From Rhodoferax saidenbachensis (GTDB lineage: Bacteria > Pseudomonadota > Gammaproteobacteria > Burkholderiales > Burkholderiaceae_C), in contig NZ_CP019239.1 in NCBI RefSeq assembly GCF_001955715.1, forward strand, positions 2,666,001-2,730,000: a DNA stretch of 64,000 nucleotides, read 5' to 3'. The notes beneath the pieces are model-generated. The model ran no database searches. It had not been told where the DNA came from and saw only the letters and a list, made by a program, of their open reading frames with translations. Every line of letters begins with the position of its first letter. Positions within the stretch are counted from its first letter, which is position 1. Shown here piece by piece: positions 47,464 to 56,292 of this stretch. Position numbers and translations under genes: made by a program.

Positions 47464-48054
47464 ATGGCCAAAACCGCAGAGTTCTTTTTGGATGTAGGCA
47501 GCCCCGCCACTTATCTGGCATGGACGCAACTACCAGCCTTGTGCGCGCAGACCGGCGCCACACTGGTCTACAAGCCCATGCTGCTAGGCGGCGTGTTCCA
47601 GGCCACCGGCAATGCATCACCCGCCACGGTACCCGCAAAAGGCAGTTACATGACCGACGACCTGGGCCGCTTTGCCAAACGCTACGGCGTGCCGTTTGTG
47701 ATGAACCCGCACTTCCCCATCAACACACTGCAACTGATGCGCGGTGTCATTGGCATTCAGTTGCGTGAGCCTGCGCGTTTGGATGCGTTTTTGAAATCGG
47801 TGTTTGAAGCACTGTGGGTGAAAGCGGCCAACCTGAACGACCCAGCCACTGTGGCAGCCACGCTGGCGGCGGCAGGGTTCGACCCAGCGCAGGTGTTTGC
47901 ACTGGTGAATGATCCGGAGATCAAGGCCGCGCTGAAGACCAATACCGAAGAGGCCGTGTCACGCGGGGTGTTTGGCGCACCCACAGTGTTTGTGAATGGC
48001 ACGATGTTTTTTGGGCAGGATCGGCTGGATTTTGTGCGGGAAGCGCTGGCCTAA
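47464..48054 (+). CDS. 2-hydroxychromene-2-carboxylate isomerase-like (DsbA-fold) protein
   Basis: The 196-residue protein has the thioredoxin/GST kappa fold of HCCA isomerases. The N-terminus FFLDVGSPATYLAW has the conserved Ser in place of CxxC, followed by VYKPMLLGGVFQATGN and NPHFPINTLQLMR, and the C-terminal GVFGAPTVFVNG..FFGQDRL. In naphthalene degradation the enzyme isomerises a chromene carboxylate to the benzylidenepyruvate using glutathione. Many homologues have other, unknown substrates. ATG 47464 follows a GGAGA ribosome site. It is divergent from a TetR gene. Confidence 0.85.
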   Translation: MAKTAEFFLDVGSPATYLAWTQLPALCAQTGATLVYKPMLLGGVFQATGNASPATVPAKGSYMTDDLGRFAKRYGVPFVMNPHFPINTLQLMRGVIGIQLREPARLDAFLKSVFEALWVKAANLNDPATVAATLAAAGFDPAQVFALVNDPEIKAALKTNTEEAVSRGVFGAPTVFVNGTMFFGQDRLDFVREALA

Positions 48055-48059
48055 GTCGC

Positions 48060-48084
48060 GTGGGCATGGAGTCACCATGCCCAC
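48060..48084. terminator. Hairpin between convergent genes
   Basis: GTGGGCATGG and CCATGCCCAC arms (10 bases each) with a five-base loop lie between the isomerase-like stop and the reverse-strand oxygenase stop. There is no T-run, so termination strength is uncertain. Confidence 0.55.
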
Positions 48085-48093
48085 CGTAGCAAC

Positions 48094-49050
48094 TTACGCC
48101 AGTTGCAACCGCACCCTTGCCGCCGCGTATTCACGCTTCAGCTGCGCCACATAGTCAGCAGTAGGCTGCACCTTGGTGATGGCGCCGATGCCCTGGCCGC
48201 AGCCCCAGATTTCTTTCCAGGCCTTGGCGGAGCTGCCGCCGAAGTTCATCTTGCTCGGGTCGCTCTCGGGCAACGCGGCAGGGTCCAGGCCCGCGGCGCG
48301 GATGCTGGGGGCCAGGTAGTTGCCGTGGACGCCGGTGAACAGGTTGCTGTAGACGATCTCGTCGGAGTCGTTGTCCACGATGGCCTGTTTGTAACCGTCC
48401 ACCGCGCGCGCTTCGTCGGTGGCGATGAAGGCGGAGCCGATGTAGGCGAAGTCGGCGCCCATGGCTTGGGCGGACAGCACAGCGTCACCGGTGGAGATGG
48501 CGCCAGACAATGCGACCGGGCCGTCAAACCACTGGCGAATTTCCTGCACCAGCGCAAACGGGCTCTTCACGCCCGCGTGGCCACCTGCACCGGCAGCCAC
48601 AGCGATCAGGCCGTCGGCGCCCTTCTCGATGGCCTTGTGTGCGTGTTTGTTGTTGATGATGTCGTGCAGCACCACGCCGCCGTAGCTGTGCGCTGCGGCG
48701 TTGATCTCTTCACGTGCGCCCAGGCTGGTGATGATGATGGGTACCTTGTACTTCACACACATCGCCATGTCGTGTTCCAGCCGGTCATTGCTCTTGTGCA
48801 CGATCTGGTTGATCGCAAATGGCGCGGCGGGCTTGTCGGGGTTGGCCTTATTCCAGGCAGCCAAACCTTCGGTGATCTCGATCAGCCACTCTTCCAGTTG
48901 CTCGGCCGGGCGCGCATTGAGCGCGGGCATGGAGCCGACCACACCGGCAATGCACTGCGCGATCACCAGCTTGGGGTTGCTGATGATGAACAGCGGTGAG
49001 CCGATCACGGGGAAAGGCAGATGGGCGAGTGCGCCGGGGAGTCTGGACAT
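48094..49050 (-). CDS. Nitronate monooxygenase-like flavoprotein
   Basis: The 318-residue FMN-dependent TIM barrel belongs to the 2-nitropropane dioxygenase family. Visible motifs are FPVIGSPLFIISNPKLV at the N-terminus, the phosphate-binding AVAAGAGGHAG near residues 150-160, and GADFAYIGSAFIATDEA. Such enzymes oxidise alkyl nitronates or act as enoyl or quinone reductases, and the substrate cannot be read here. It lies downstream of the acyl-CoA dehydrogenase on the same strand, separated by two dispersed repeats. Confidence 0.85.
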   Translation of the reverse strand: MSRLPGALAHLPFPVIGSPLFIISNPKLVIAQCIAGVVGSMPALNARPAEQLEEWLIEITEGLAAWNKANPDKPAAPFAINQIVHKSNDRLEHDMAMCVKYKVPIIITSLGAREEINAAAHSYGGVVLHDIINNKHAHKAIEKGADGLIAVAAGAGGHAGVKSPFALVQEIRQWFDGPVALSGAISTGDAVLSAQAMGADFAYIGSAFIATDEARAVDGYKQAIVDNDSDEIVYSNLFTGVHGNYLAPSIRAAGLDPAALPESDPSKMNFGGSSAKAWKEIWGCGQGIGAITKVQPTADYVAQLKREYAAARVRLQLA

Positions 49051-49080
49051 GCTGTCTCCTGTAAAAATTTATAAGAAAAG

Positions 49081-49203
49081 TGCCTGTAGCCCCCGCACAG
49101 ATTGCGCGAGCAGCTACTAATTCAATAGCAAATGCGGAATACCGTTCGGGTTGAACCGCCTGTCCTGCAGGGGCTGCGTTTCGACAAGCTCAACGCGAAC
49201 GGG
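49081..49203. repeat. Two adjacent dispersed repeats
   Basis: 49081-49132 is a reverse copy of the short palindromic repeat (TGCCTGTAGCCCCCGCACAG, then GCGCGAGCAGCTACTAATTC and AATAGCAAA). 49142-49203 is a copy of the GTTCG...CGAAC inverted repeat. Together they fill the gap between the acyl-CoA dehydrogenase stop and the downstream oxygenase start. Confidence 0.75.
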
Positions 49204-49219
49204 TGTATTCAGCATTGCC

Positions 49220-51010
49220 TCAGAACGATTCGAGCGCCAGTGCGGTGACGCACTCCGCGCCTTCCACAATGCTGTCACGCGTGCCGGGGATTTTGGCCAA
49301 ATGGTGGTCCGCATAAAAACGCGCGGTGGTGATCTTGGCCTGCATAAACGCAGCGTCATTGCCCGCGGCCAATTGCTCTTGTGCCACCAACAGCGAACGC
49401 GCCATCTGCCAGCCGGCCATCAGGTTGCCGGTAAGCATCAGGTAGGGCACGCTGCCCGCGAACACAGCGTTCGGGCTGGCCTTGGTGTTGCCGGCAACGA
49501 AGTTCACCACGTCAACAAACGCTTCGCGCGCAGCCTTCAGGCGTTTGGCCATGGCCAGCGCGTGGGGCGTGCCGCTCTTGGCCAGCTCTGCTTCGGTGGC
49601 TTCGATCTGCGCTGCCAGCGCCTTGCCGGTTGCGCCACCGTCGCGCGAGGTCTTGCGACCGACCAGGTCGTTGGCCTGGATGGCGGTGGTGCCTTCGTAG
49701 ATGGTCAGAATCTTGGCGTCGCGGTAGTACTGGGCCACACCGGTTTCCTCGATAAAGCCCATACCGCCATGCACCTGCACCGCGAGCGAGGTGACTTCCA
49801 GGCTCATCTCGGTGCTGTAGCCCTTGACCAGTGGCACCATGAATTCGTAGAAGGTCTGGTTGTCTTTGCGCACCTGCGCATCGGGGTGGTGGTGCGCGGC
49901 GTCATAGGCGCTGGCGGCCACACTGGCCAAGGCACGGCAGCCTTCGATGTAGGAACGCATGGTCATCAGCATGCGTTTGACATCGGGGTGGTGGATGATG
50001 GGCGCGCTCGCCGCAATCGATCCGTCCACCGGGCGGCTCTGGACACGGTCCTTGGAGAACTGCACGGCCTTTTGGTACGCGCGCTCGGCAATCGCAATAC
50101 CCTGCACGCCCACGCCGTAACGCGCGGCGTTCATCATGATGAACATGTACTCCAGGCCTCGGTTTTCCTGGCCCACGAGGTAACCAATCGCGCCACCGTG
50201 GTCGCCGTACTGCAGCACCGCGGTCGGGCTGGCCTTGATGCCCATCTTGTGTTCGATGGAGACGCAGTGCACATCGTTGCGGGCGCCCAAGCTTCCATCC
50301 TTGTTGACCATGAACTTGGGGACCACAAACAGGCTGATGCCCTTCACGCCTTCGGGCGCGCCCTGCACGCGGGCCAGCACCAGATGGACGATGTTCTCGG
50401 CCATGTCGTGCTCACCCCAGGTGATGAAAATCTTGGTGCCAAACACCTTGTAGGTGCCGTCGGGCAGTGGCTCGGCGCGGCTGCGCACCATGGCCAGATC
50501 GCTGCCCGCCTGTGGCTCCGTCAGGTTCATCGTGCCGGTCCACTTGCCGCTGACCAGGTTTTCGAGGTACGTGGCCTTGAGTTCGTCGGAGCCTGCGGTC
50601 AGCAGCGCTTCAATCGCGCCATCGCTCAACAGCGGGCACAGCGCAAAGCTCAGGTTGGCGGAGTTTTGCATTTCGCCGCAGACCGAACCAATGGTCTTGG
50701 GCAAGCCCTGGCCGCCAAAGTCCACCGGGTGCTGCAGGCCTTGCCAACCGCCTTCGGTGAACAACTTGAATGCCTCTTTGAAGCCCTTGGTGGCCGTGAC
50801 CACACCGTCTTTCCAACTGGAGGGGTTGATGTCACCTTCGCGGTTCAGTGGGTCGAGTACGCCTTCGTTGAACTTGGCCGCCTCTTCCAGCACCGCCTGC
50901 GCCGTGTCCAGACCGGCGTCTTCAAAACCGGGGATCTTGGCGATTTCTGCGATGTTGGCCAGGTGTTCGATGTTGAACAACATGTCCTTGACGGGGGCTT
51001 TGTAACTCAT
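49220..51010 (-). CDS. Acyl-CoA dehydrogenase, 596-residue DmdC-like type
   Basis: The protein is longer than classical acyl-CoA dehydrogenases (about 380) because of an N-terminal extension and a C-terminal helical domain. This is the plan of the AidB/DmdC (3-methylmercaptopropionyl-CoA dehydrogenase-like) group. Motifs include MNLTEPQAGSDLA, FITWGEHDMAENIVHLVLAR, GIKASPTAVLQYGD, and the catalytic Glu in YRDAKILTIYEGTTAIQANDLVGRK (split near residue 425). It oxidises an acyl-CoA to the 2-enoyl-CoA and passes electrons to ETF, whose genes are next upstream on the same strand. The chain-length preference is unknown. Confidence 0.9.
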   Translation of the reverse strand: MSYKAPVKDMLFNIEHLANIAEIAKIPGFEDAGLDTAQAVLEEAAKFNEGVLDPLNREGDINPSSWKDGVVTATKGFKEAFKLFTEGGWQGLQHPVDFGGQGLPKTIGSVCGEMQNSANLSFALCPLLSDGAIEALLTAGSDELKATYLENLVSGKWTGTMNLTEPQAGSDLAMVRSRAEPLPDGTYKVFGTKIFITWGEHDMAENIVHLVLARVQGAPEGVKGISLFVVPKFMVNKDGSLGARNDVHCVSIEHKMGIKASPTAVLQYGDHGGAIGYLVGQENRGLEYMFIMMNAARYGVGVQGIAIAERAYQKAVQFSKDRVQSRPVDGSIAASAPIIHHPDVKRMLMTMRSYIEGCRALASVAASAYDAAHHHPDAQVRKDNQTFYEFMVPLVKGYSTEMSLEVTSLAVQVHGGMGFIEETGVAQYYRDAKILTIYEGTTAIQANDLVGRKTSRDGGATGKALAAQIEATEAELAKSGTPHALAMAKRLKAAREAFVDVVNFVAGNTKASPNAVFAGSVPYLMLTGNLMAGWQMARSLLVAQEQLAAGNDAAFMQAKITTARFYADHHLAKIPGTRDSIVEGAECVTALALESF

Positions 51011-51030
51011 GGGTAACTCCTAGAAAGACA

Positions 51031-51057
51031 AAAAAAGGGCACCATCAGTTGGTGCCC
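51031..51057 (-). terminator. etfBA terminator
   Basis: GGGCACCA (51037-51044) and TGGTGCCC (51050-51057) enclose a five-base loop. On the reverse strand the stem is followed by a T-run (the A-run at 51030-51036). It separates etfA from the acyl-CoA dehydrogenase gene. Confidence 0.8.
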
Positions 51058-51060
51058 CCA

Positions 51061-51124
51061 CGCTCCACCGCTGCGCGGCTCGCTGCCCCCCAAGGGGGCG
51101 AATTCCGCTTGGGGCGGCCCGGCG
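51061..51124. repeat. GC-rich dispersed palindrome
   Basis: CGCTCCACCGCTGCGCGGCT, then CGCTGCCCCCCAAGGGGGCG and AATTCCGCTTGGGGCGGCC, is the reverse-oriented version of the unit at 27776 and 61801. It lies between the etf terminator and etfA. Confidence 0.7.
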
Positions 51125-51152
51125 CGGAATTGTGTCCCTTATCGATGGCGGC

Positions 51153-52085
51153 TTAGAGTGCCGCAACCAGTTCGGGCACAGCCACAAACAAGTCGGCCAC
51201 CAGGCCGTAGTCAGCCACCGAGAAGATCGGTGCTTCTTCGTCCTTGTTGATCGCCACGATGACCTTGCTGTCCTTCATGCCGGCCAAATGCTGGATGGCG
51301 CCGCTGATACCAGCGGCAATGTACAGCTGGGGCGCAACGATCTTGCCGGTCTGGCCCACTTGCCAGTCGTTGGGCGCGTAACCCGCGTCGACCGCAGCGC
51401 GCGATGCGCCTAGGGCCGCACCGAGCTTGTCGGCCAGCGGGGTCATGACTTCCATGAACTTCTCGCTGGAACCCAGGGCACGGCCACCGGACACGATGAT
51501 CTTGGCAGCAGTCAGTTCGGGGCGGTCGTTCTTGGCGATTTCGGACCCCAGGAAAGTGACCTTGGCGTTGGCAGCCACAGCCGTACCGGTTTCCACTGCA
51601 GCAGAACCACCCGTGGCAGCCGCGGGATCGAAGCCCGTGGTACGCACGGTCAACACCTTCACGGCGTCGGTCGCTTGCACGGTGGCAATCGCGTTACCGG
51701 CGTAGATGGGGCGCTCAAACGTGTCGCTGCTGATGACCTTGGTCACGTCGGACAGTTGGCCCACGTCCAGCTTGGCGGCCACGCGCGGCGCAATGTTCTT
51801 GCCAGAGGCGGTAGCGGGGAAAACCAGGTGGCTGTAGGCCGAGGCGATGGCCAGCACTTGGGCTGCCACGTTTTCTGCCAGACCATGGGCCAGACCCGCG
51901 TCTTCCACGTGGATGACTTTGGACACGCCCGCGATTTGTGCGGCAGCGGCTGCCGCAGCACCCGCGTTGTGGCCAGCGACCAGCACGTGCACATCAACAC
52001 CGGCTTGTGCGGCAGCGGTCACGGTGTTGAGGGTAGCACCCTTGATGGATGCGTTATCGTGTTCGGCAATTACCAGTGCAGTCAT
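51153..52085 (-). CDS. etfA: Electron transfer flavoprotein alpha subunit
   Basis: The 310-residue FAD-binding subunit carries electrons from acyl-CoA dehydrogenases to ETF:quinone oxidoreductase. The C-terminal FAD domain is clear ([10 protein letters not shown], then [28 protein letters not shown] split near 240-270, and [21 protein letters not shown]). The N-terminal domain starts [11 protein letters not shown]. Its ATG abuts the etfB stop with no gap, so the two are translated together. Confidence 0.95.
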   Translation of the reverse strand: MTALVIAEHDNASIKGATLNTVTAAAQAGVDVHVLVAGHNAGAAAAAAAQIAGVSKVIHVEDAGLAHGLAENVAAQVLAIASAYSHLVFPATASGKNIAPRVAAKLDVGQLSDVTKVISSDTFERPIYAGNAIATVQATDAVKVLTVRTTGFDPAAATGGSAAVETGTAVAANAKVTFLGSEIAKNDRPELTAAKIIVSGGRALGSSEKFMEVMTPLADKLGAALGASRAAVDAGYAPNDWQVGQTGKIVAPQLYIAAGISGAIQHLAGMKDSKVIVAINKDEEAPIFSVADYGLVADLFVAVPELVAAL

Positions 52086-52835
52086 TTAGATCACCTTCGC
52101 TTCGGTCTTGAGTTTGGCGACCAGCGTGGCCACATCGGGCACCTTGATACCGGCGCTGCGTTTTGGAGGCTCAGACACCTTGAGTGTCTTGATGCGTGGA
52201 GCGACATCGACGCCGAGGTCTTCGGGCTTGAAGATGTCGAGCTGCTTCTTCTTCGCCTTCATGATGTTGGGCAAGGTCACGTAGCGTGGCTCGTTCAGAC
52301 GCAGATCGGTCGTGATGATGGCGGGCAATGTCACCGACAAAGTTTCCAGGCCACCGTCCACTTCGCGTGTCACATGGGCTTTGCCGTCAGCGACTTCCAC
52401 CTTGGAAGCGAACGTGGCTTGCGGCAGATCGCTCAGCGCAGCCAGCATCTGGCCGGTCTGGTTGCAATCGTCGTCAATGGCTTGTTTGCCCAGGATCACC
52501 AGGCCGGGTTGTTCCTTGTCGAACAGCGCCTTGAGCAGCTTGGCCACAGCCAGGGGTTGCAGTTCTTCGGTGGTCTCGACCAGGATGGCGCGGTCGGCGC
52601 CGATGGCCATCGCGGTACGCAGGGTTTCCTGGCACTGGGCCACGCCGCAGGAGACGGCAATCACTTCGGTGACCACGCCCTTTTCCTTCAAACGCACGGC
52701 TTCTTCCACCGCGATTTCGTCAAAGGGATTCATGCTCATTTTGACGTTGGCGATATCTACACCCGTGCCGTCCGACTTGACTCGAACCTTCACGTTGTAG
52801 TCCACCACACGTTTCACGGGTACCAGGACTTTCAT
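52086..52835 (-). CDS. etfB: Electron transfer flavoprotein beta subunit
   Basis: The 249-residue AMP-binding subunit shows [20 protein letters not shown] at the N-terminus, [19 protein letters not shown], and the ETF beta signature around [28 protein letters not shown] (split near 170-200). The ATG at 52835 is chosen because homologues start [11 protein letters not shown] longer frame upstream would read through the operator palindrome. It is first in the etfBA operon. Confidence 0.95.
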   Translation of the reverse strand: MKVLVPVKRVVDYNVKVRVKSDGTGVDIANVKMSMNPFDEIAVEEAVRLKEKGVVTEVIAVSCGVAQCQETLRTAMAIGADRAILVETTEELQPLAVAKLLKALFDKEQPGLVILGKQAIDDDCNQTGQMLAALSDLPQATFASKVEVADGKAHVTREVDGGLETLSVTLPAIITTDLRLNEPRYVTLPNIMKAKKKQLDIFKPEDLGVDVAPRIKTLKVSEPPKRSAGIKVPDVATLVAKLKTEAKVI

Positions 52836-52873
52836 TGCTGCCGCTCCAAGAGTAATAAATGGGGTCTGTCTAC

Positions 52874-52889
52874 TTGACGTACACGTCAA
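52874..52889. promoter_or_regulatory. Operator palindrome upstream of etfBA
   Basis: TTGACGT (52874-52880) and ACGTCAA (52883-52889) are perfect seven-base arms around AC, 38 bases from the etfB start. The pattern resembles, from memory, the ACGT-containing site of LiuR, the MerR-family regulator of branched-chain amino acid and acyl-CoA catabolism in proteobacteria. Confidence 0.5.
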
Positions 52890-52959
52890 CTCGCCGATTC
52901 TATGCCGCGATGCCCGCCCCCACCGGTTCCCGGCGGGACAGTTCCATCAAGTTCAAAAA

Positions 52960-52973
52960 AGAACGACCGTGCT
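52960..52973. promoter_or_regulatory. Second quasi-palindrome upstream of etfBA
   Basis: AGAACGACCGTGCT is a near-palindrome (pattern AGnACGnnCGTnCT) about 70 bases further from etfB than the TTGACGT site. A GTTC-AAAAAA-GAAC repeat overlaps its left part. It could be a TetR-type site; the 211-bp gap from 52836 to 53046 contains nothing else I can support. Confidence 0.35.
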
Positions 52974-53046
52974 TTTTTATGATTATAACTGCAAGAAAAC
53001 ACCACATTCACGTCTACGCAAGCAGATCTGTGGTTCCTTCAGCGCG

Positions 53047-54006
53047 TCATTGCGGGCGTGGCAGATGGGCCAGTAGCCACTGCTCCACCGCAGCTGGTTC
53101 ATTCACCGTGCGCAGCGCCTGGTAGGCCACTTCGGCCTGCGGGTAACTGCGCCGTAAAAAGTTCAACCACTGCTTCAGCCGCCCAGCCTGCTGGCGCTTC
53201 TCCAGCCCGGTGCATACCAAGTGCCAAAAATCGTGCAGCAGTGGCACCAAGGTCTGCCATGTCACCGCCTCGTCCTGAACGCCCGTTGCAGCCCCGCGGA
53301 TGGCAAGCGCCAGCCCCGGGTCGGTCACCATGCCGCGGCCCACCATCAGGTCGTCGCAACCGGACAGGGCGCGGCAACGCTGTGCGTCCTGCACGTTCCA
53401 GATTTCGCCATTGGCCACCACCGGAATACGCACTGCTGCGCGGATGTCGGCAATCCGTTCCCAGTACGCAGGCGGACGGTAGGCATCGGCCTTGGTGCGG
53501 GCATGCACGACCAACTCGTCCGCCCCGCCCTCGGCAATGGCCAGTGCACATTCCACGGCCCGACTGTCGTCGTTAAACCCCAGGCGCATCTTGGCCGAGA
53601 CCGGCATGTGGGCGGGCACGGCACGGCGCACGGCACTCACGATGTCGGTCAACAACTCCGGCACTTCGAGCAACGCGGCCCCACCACCGTGGCGGTTCAC
53701 CACCTTGGCCGGGCAGCCAAAGTTGAGGTCGATGCCGTCCGACCCCAGTGCCGCCAGCTTGGCAGCGTTCTCAGCCAAACACGTGGGATCGGAGCCCAGC
53801 AATTGCGCCCGCACCGGTGTGCCGGCAAAAGTGCGACCGCCATTCAGCAACTCGGGCACGATGCGAATAAAAGCGCGGTCAGGCAGCAGTGTGTTGGTCA
53901 CGCGAATAAATTCGGAAACACAACGGTCTATCCCGCCCACACGCGTGAGGATGTCGCGCAGCACAAAGTCCAGCAGGCCCTCCATGGGCGCGAGAAGAAT
54001 GGCCAT
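53047..54006 (-). CDS. dusC: tRNA-dihydrouridine(16) synthase
   Basis: The 319-residue FMN enzyme reduces uridine 16 of tRNA. The DusC subgroup start MAILLAPMEGLLDFVLRDIL is followed by the active-site Cys in DGIDLNFGCPAKVVN (near residue 98), the FMN motif PVSAKMRLGF and VVANGEIWNV. The C-terminal helical domain recognises tRNA. It is followed upstream on the same strand by the MscS gene (11-base gap), so the three genes 56251 to 53047 may be one operon. Confidence 0.92.
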   Translation of the reverse strand: MAILLAPMEGLLDFVLRDILTRVGGIDRCVSEFIRVTNTLLPDRAFIRIVPELLNGGRTFAGTPVRAQLLGSDPTCLAENAAKLAALGSDGIDLNFGCPAKVVNRHGGGAALLEVPELLTDIVSAVRRAVPAHMPVSAKMRLGFNDDSRAVECALAIAEGGADELVVHARTKADAYRPPAYWERIADIRAAVRIPVVANGEIWNVQDAQRCRALSGCDDLMVGRGMVTDPGLALAIRGAATGVQDEAVTWQTLVPLLHDFWHLVCTGLEKRQQAGRLKQWLNFLRRSYPQAEVAYQALRTVNEPAAVEQWLLAHLPRPQ

Positions 54007-54017
54007 AAATCGCAGCT

Positions 54018-55298
54018 TTAACGCTGGTGCACAACCCGCTGCGGGTAGGGGATGTCGATCTGGTGCTGGCGCAGCGCCGCCAGAATGGCCAGATTCACCT
54101 CCGAGCGCAGATTGCCCTGCCCTTTTTCGGGGTCCACGATCCAGTAGCCCACGGTGAACTCCAGCCCGTCTGCACCAAAGTTCGAGAGTGCGACGGAAGG
54201 TGCAGGGGTACGCAGCACGCGCTCTTGATCGAGTGCCGCCTGCAACAAGAGACGCATGACCAGTTCAACGTCGCTGTCATACCCTACCGACACCACGGTG
54301 CTCTGGGAGATTTTGGAGTCGGCCAGAGACAGGTTTTCTACCCGGTTGGTGATCAGCATTTCGTTGGGAACAATGGACTCGCGCCCGGTCACTGAGCGCA
54401 CCACGGTGTAGCGGGCATTGATCTCCGTAATCACACCTTCAAAGTTGTCGACGCGCACGTTGTCACCGATACGCATGCTGCGCTCGGCCAGGATGACAAA
54501 ACCACTGACGTAATTGGCAGCAAGCTTCTGCAGACCAAAGCCGATACCGACCCCCACGGCACCGCCCAGCACCGACAAGGCTGTCAGGTCAATCCCCACC
54601 GCGGAGAGCGCCAGCATCAGGCCGACAAACATCAGCAGCGCACGCGTCGCATTGCTCACGGCCTTGCGCAGGGACAACTCGCCTCCGGTGGCCGAACGCA
54701 ACAACCGCGTCTCCAGTGCCGCAGAAATCCACAGCGTGAGAATCAGCACGGCAGCCGCCGTGAGCAGGCCTTCAATCAGGTTGCGCACCGACAGCGTGGT
54801 GCCGCCCACCTTCCAGGTCACCAGATCCAGTTCATTGAGGATGACTGGCAACAGGCCACTGACCCACAGCACCATGGCCAGCCAGGCCACCCAGGAGATG
54901 CTGGTTTCCATGAGTCGCACCCAGGGCGCTTCGTTAAAAGCCACCTGCAACACCTTGACCCCGACGCGGATGACCACCAGGGCCACCAGCACGGGAATGG
55001 CGATCTGGAACACCGCCACATGCAGGCGGCTCTCCAGCAGCGCGCGCGCCACATAACCCAGACACAACAACAGCAACGGAAACAGCACACCATCCACATT
55101 GCGCTTGCCAAACAGGATGGAACGTTCGTCCTTGAGCGTCAAGGCACGACGCGCCACCGCGACCAGTCCCAAGGCCAGAGCCACACAGGCCGCAAGAACC
55201 AGCAGCTCTATCAATACCGTGGGCTGGGTGAAGGCGGATAACCAGCCCTCGAAATCGTCAATCGGTTGGGATCCAATACGTTGTTGCGGGCTTGCCAT
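54018..55298 (-). CDS. MscS-family mechanosensitive channel
   Basis: The 426-residue membrane protein has about five N-terminal transmembrane helices (residues 28-215). The MscS pore and beta domain follow (SVLGGAVGVGIGFGLQKLAANYVSGFVILAERSMRIGDNVRV split near 255-295), then a cytosolic cage domain. The pore-lining Gly/Ala-rich helix is intact. It opens under membrane tension to release solutes, by family analogy. Its start overlaps the stop of the deacetylase-like gene (TGATG), showing translational coupling. Confidence 0.92.
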   Translation of the reverse strand: MASPQQRIGSQPIDDFEGWLSAFTQPTVLIELLVLAACVALALGLVAVARRALTLKDERSILFGKRNVDGVLFPLLLLCLGYVARALLESRLHVAVFQIAIPVLVALVVIRVGVKVLQVAFNEAPWVRLMETSISWVAWLAMVLWVSGLLPVILNELDLVTWKVGGTTLSVRNLIEGLLTAAAVLILTLWISAALETRLLRSATGGELSLRKAVSNATRALLMFVGLMLALSAVGIDLTALSVLGGAVGVGIGFGLQKLAANYVSGFVILAERSMRIGDNVRVDNFEGVITEINARYTVVRSVTGRESIVPNEMLITNRVENLSLADSKISQSTVVSVGYDSDVELVMRLLLQAALDQERVLRTPAPSVALSNFGADGLEFTVGYWIVDPEKGQGNLRSEVNLAILAALRQHQIDIPYPQRVVHQR

Positions 55299-56251
55299 CA
55301 GAGTTCTGCCAATACGCGCACATGCGCTTCCACACTGCGGGCCAGTGCATCCAGGTTGTAGCCGCCCTCCAGACAGGACACGATGCGCCCTTGGGAGTGG
55401 CGGCGGGCTACGTCTTTGATTTGCTGGGTGATCCAGGCGTAATCGCTCTCCACCAGCCCCATCTGGCCCAGGTCATCTTCGCGGTGGGCGTCAAAACCGG
55501 CACTCACAAAAATCATTTCCGGACGGTAGGCCTCCAGGCGCGGCATCCAGTGGGTGCTGACCAGCTCGCGGATGGCGGCGCCCTTGGTATAGGCCGGTAC
55601 CGGCACGTTCACCAGATTGCTGGCCCGCGAATGGGAGCCGCCTTCGGGGTAAAACGGGTGCTGAAAAAAGCTGACCATCAGGATGCGCTGGTCACCGGCC
55701 ACGATGTCTTCCGTGCCATTGCCATGGTGCACATCGAAGTCGACAATCGCCACGCGCTTGAGGCCGTGGCGCTCCAGCGCATAACGCGCCGCAATCGCCA
55801 CGTTGTTGAAAAAACAAAACCCCATGGCCTTGTCGCGGCAAGCATGGTGCCCCGGTGGTCGCACGGCACAAAAAGCGTTTTCCAACTCACCCGCCATCAC
55901 CGCATCGGTGGCAGCCAGCGCTGCGCCCGCAGAACGCAGAGCGGCGTCCCACGTGTGCACATTGATACAGGTGTCCGGGTCTATCTGGGCGTGTTGCGGG
56001 CCACCTGCGGCGATGTCTTCGCGCAAGCTGTCTGTCAGACCCCGCAGCGAGGCCACATGCATGCGGCCGTGGGCCAGTTCCAGGTCGGCAATGGGCGCGG
56101 GTGGCGCCTCGCGGCGATCCAGGGCATCGCCTACACCACTGATGAGCAAACGGTCATCAATGGCGTCCAAACGCTGGGGGCATTCGGGATGCCCATCGCC
56201 CATATCGTGCTTGCGGCAATCGCTGTGGCTAAAGTATCCGGTCTTGTTCAC
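55298..56251 (-). CDS. Histone-deacetylase-fold amidohydrolase
   Basis: The 317-residue zinc hydrolase has the arginase/deacetylase fold. Active-site motifs are AVRPPGHHA (His pair), VDFDVHHGNGTEDI (Asp/His zinc ligands), SAGFDAHREDDLG (Asp ligand) and CLEGGYN. Substrates of bacterial members include acetylpolyamines and acetylated small molecules. The GTG at 56251 is preferred because the conserved start (NKTGYFSHSDC...HPECPQRL) begins there; the ATG at 56302 would overlap the divergent MoxR gene. It is first in a group with mscS and dusC. Confidence 0.85.
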   Translation of the reverse strand: MNKTGYFSHSDCRKHDMGDGHPECPQRLDAIDDRLLISGVGDALDRREAPPAPIADLELAHGRMHVASLRGLTDSLREDIAAGGPQHAQIDPDTCINVHTWDAALRSAGAALAATDAVMAGELENAFCAVRPPGHHACRDKAMGFCFFNNVAIAARYALERHGLKRVAIVDFDVHHGNGTEDIVAGDQRILMVSFFQHPFYPEGGSHSRASNLVNVPVPAYTKGAAIRELVSTHWMPRLEAYRPEMIFVSAGFDAHREDDLGQMGLVESDYAWITQQIKDVARRHSQGRIVSCLEGGYNLDALARSVEAHVRVLAEL

Positions 56252-56292
56252 CAATACGCTCTTGATTCTGTATTTTCGGTTAACGTCATGCC

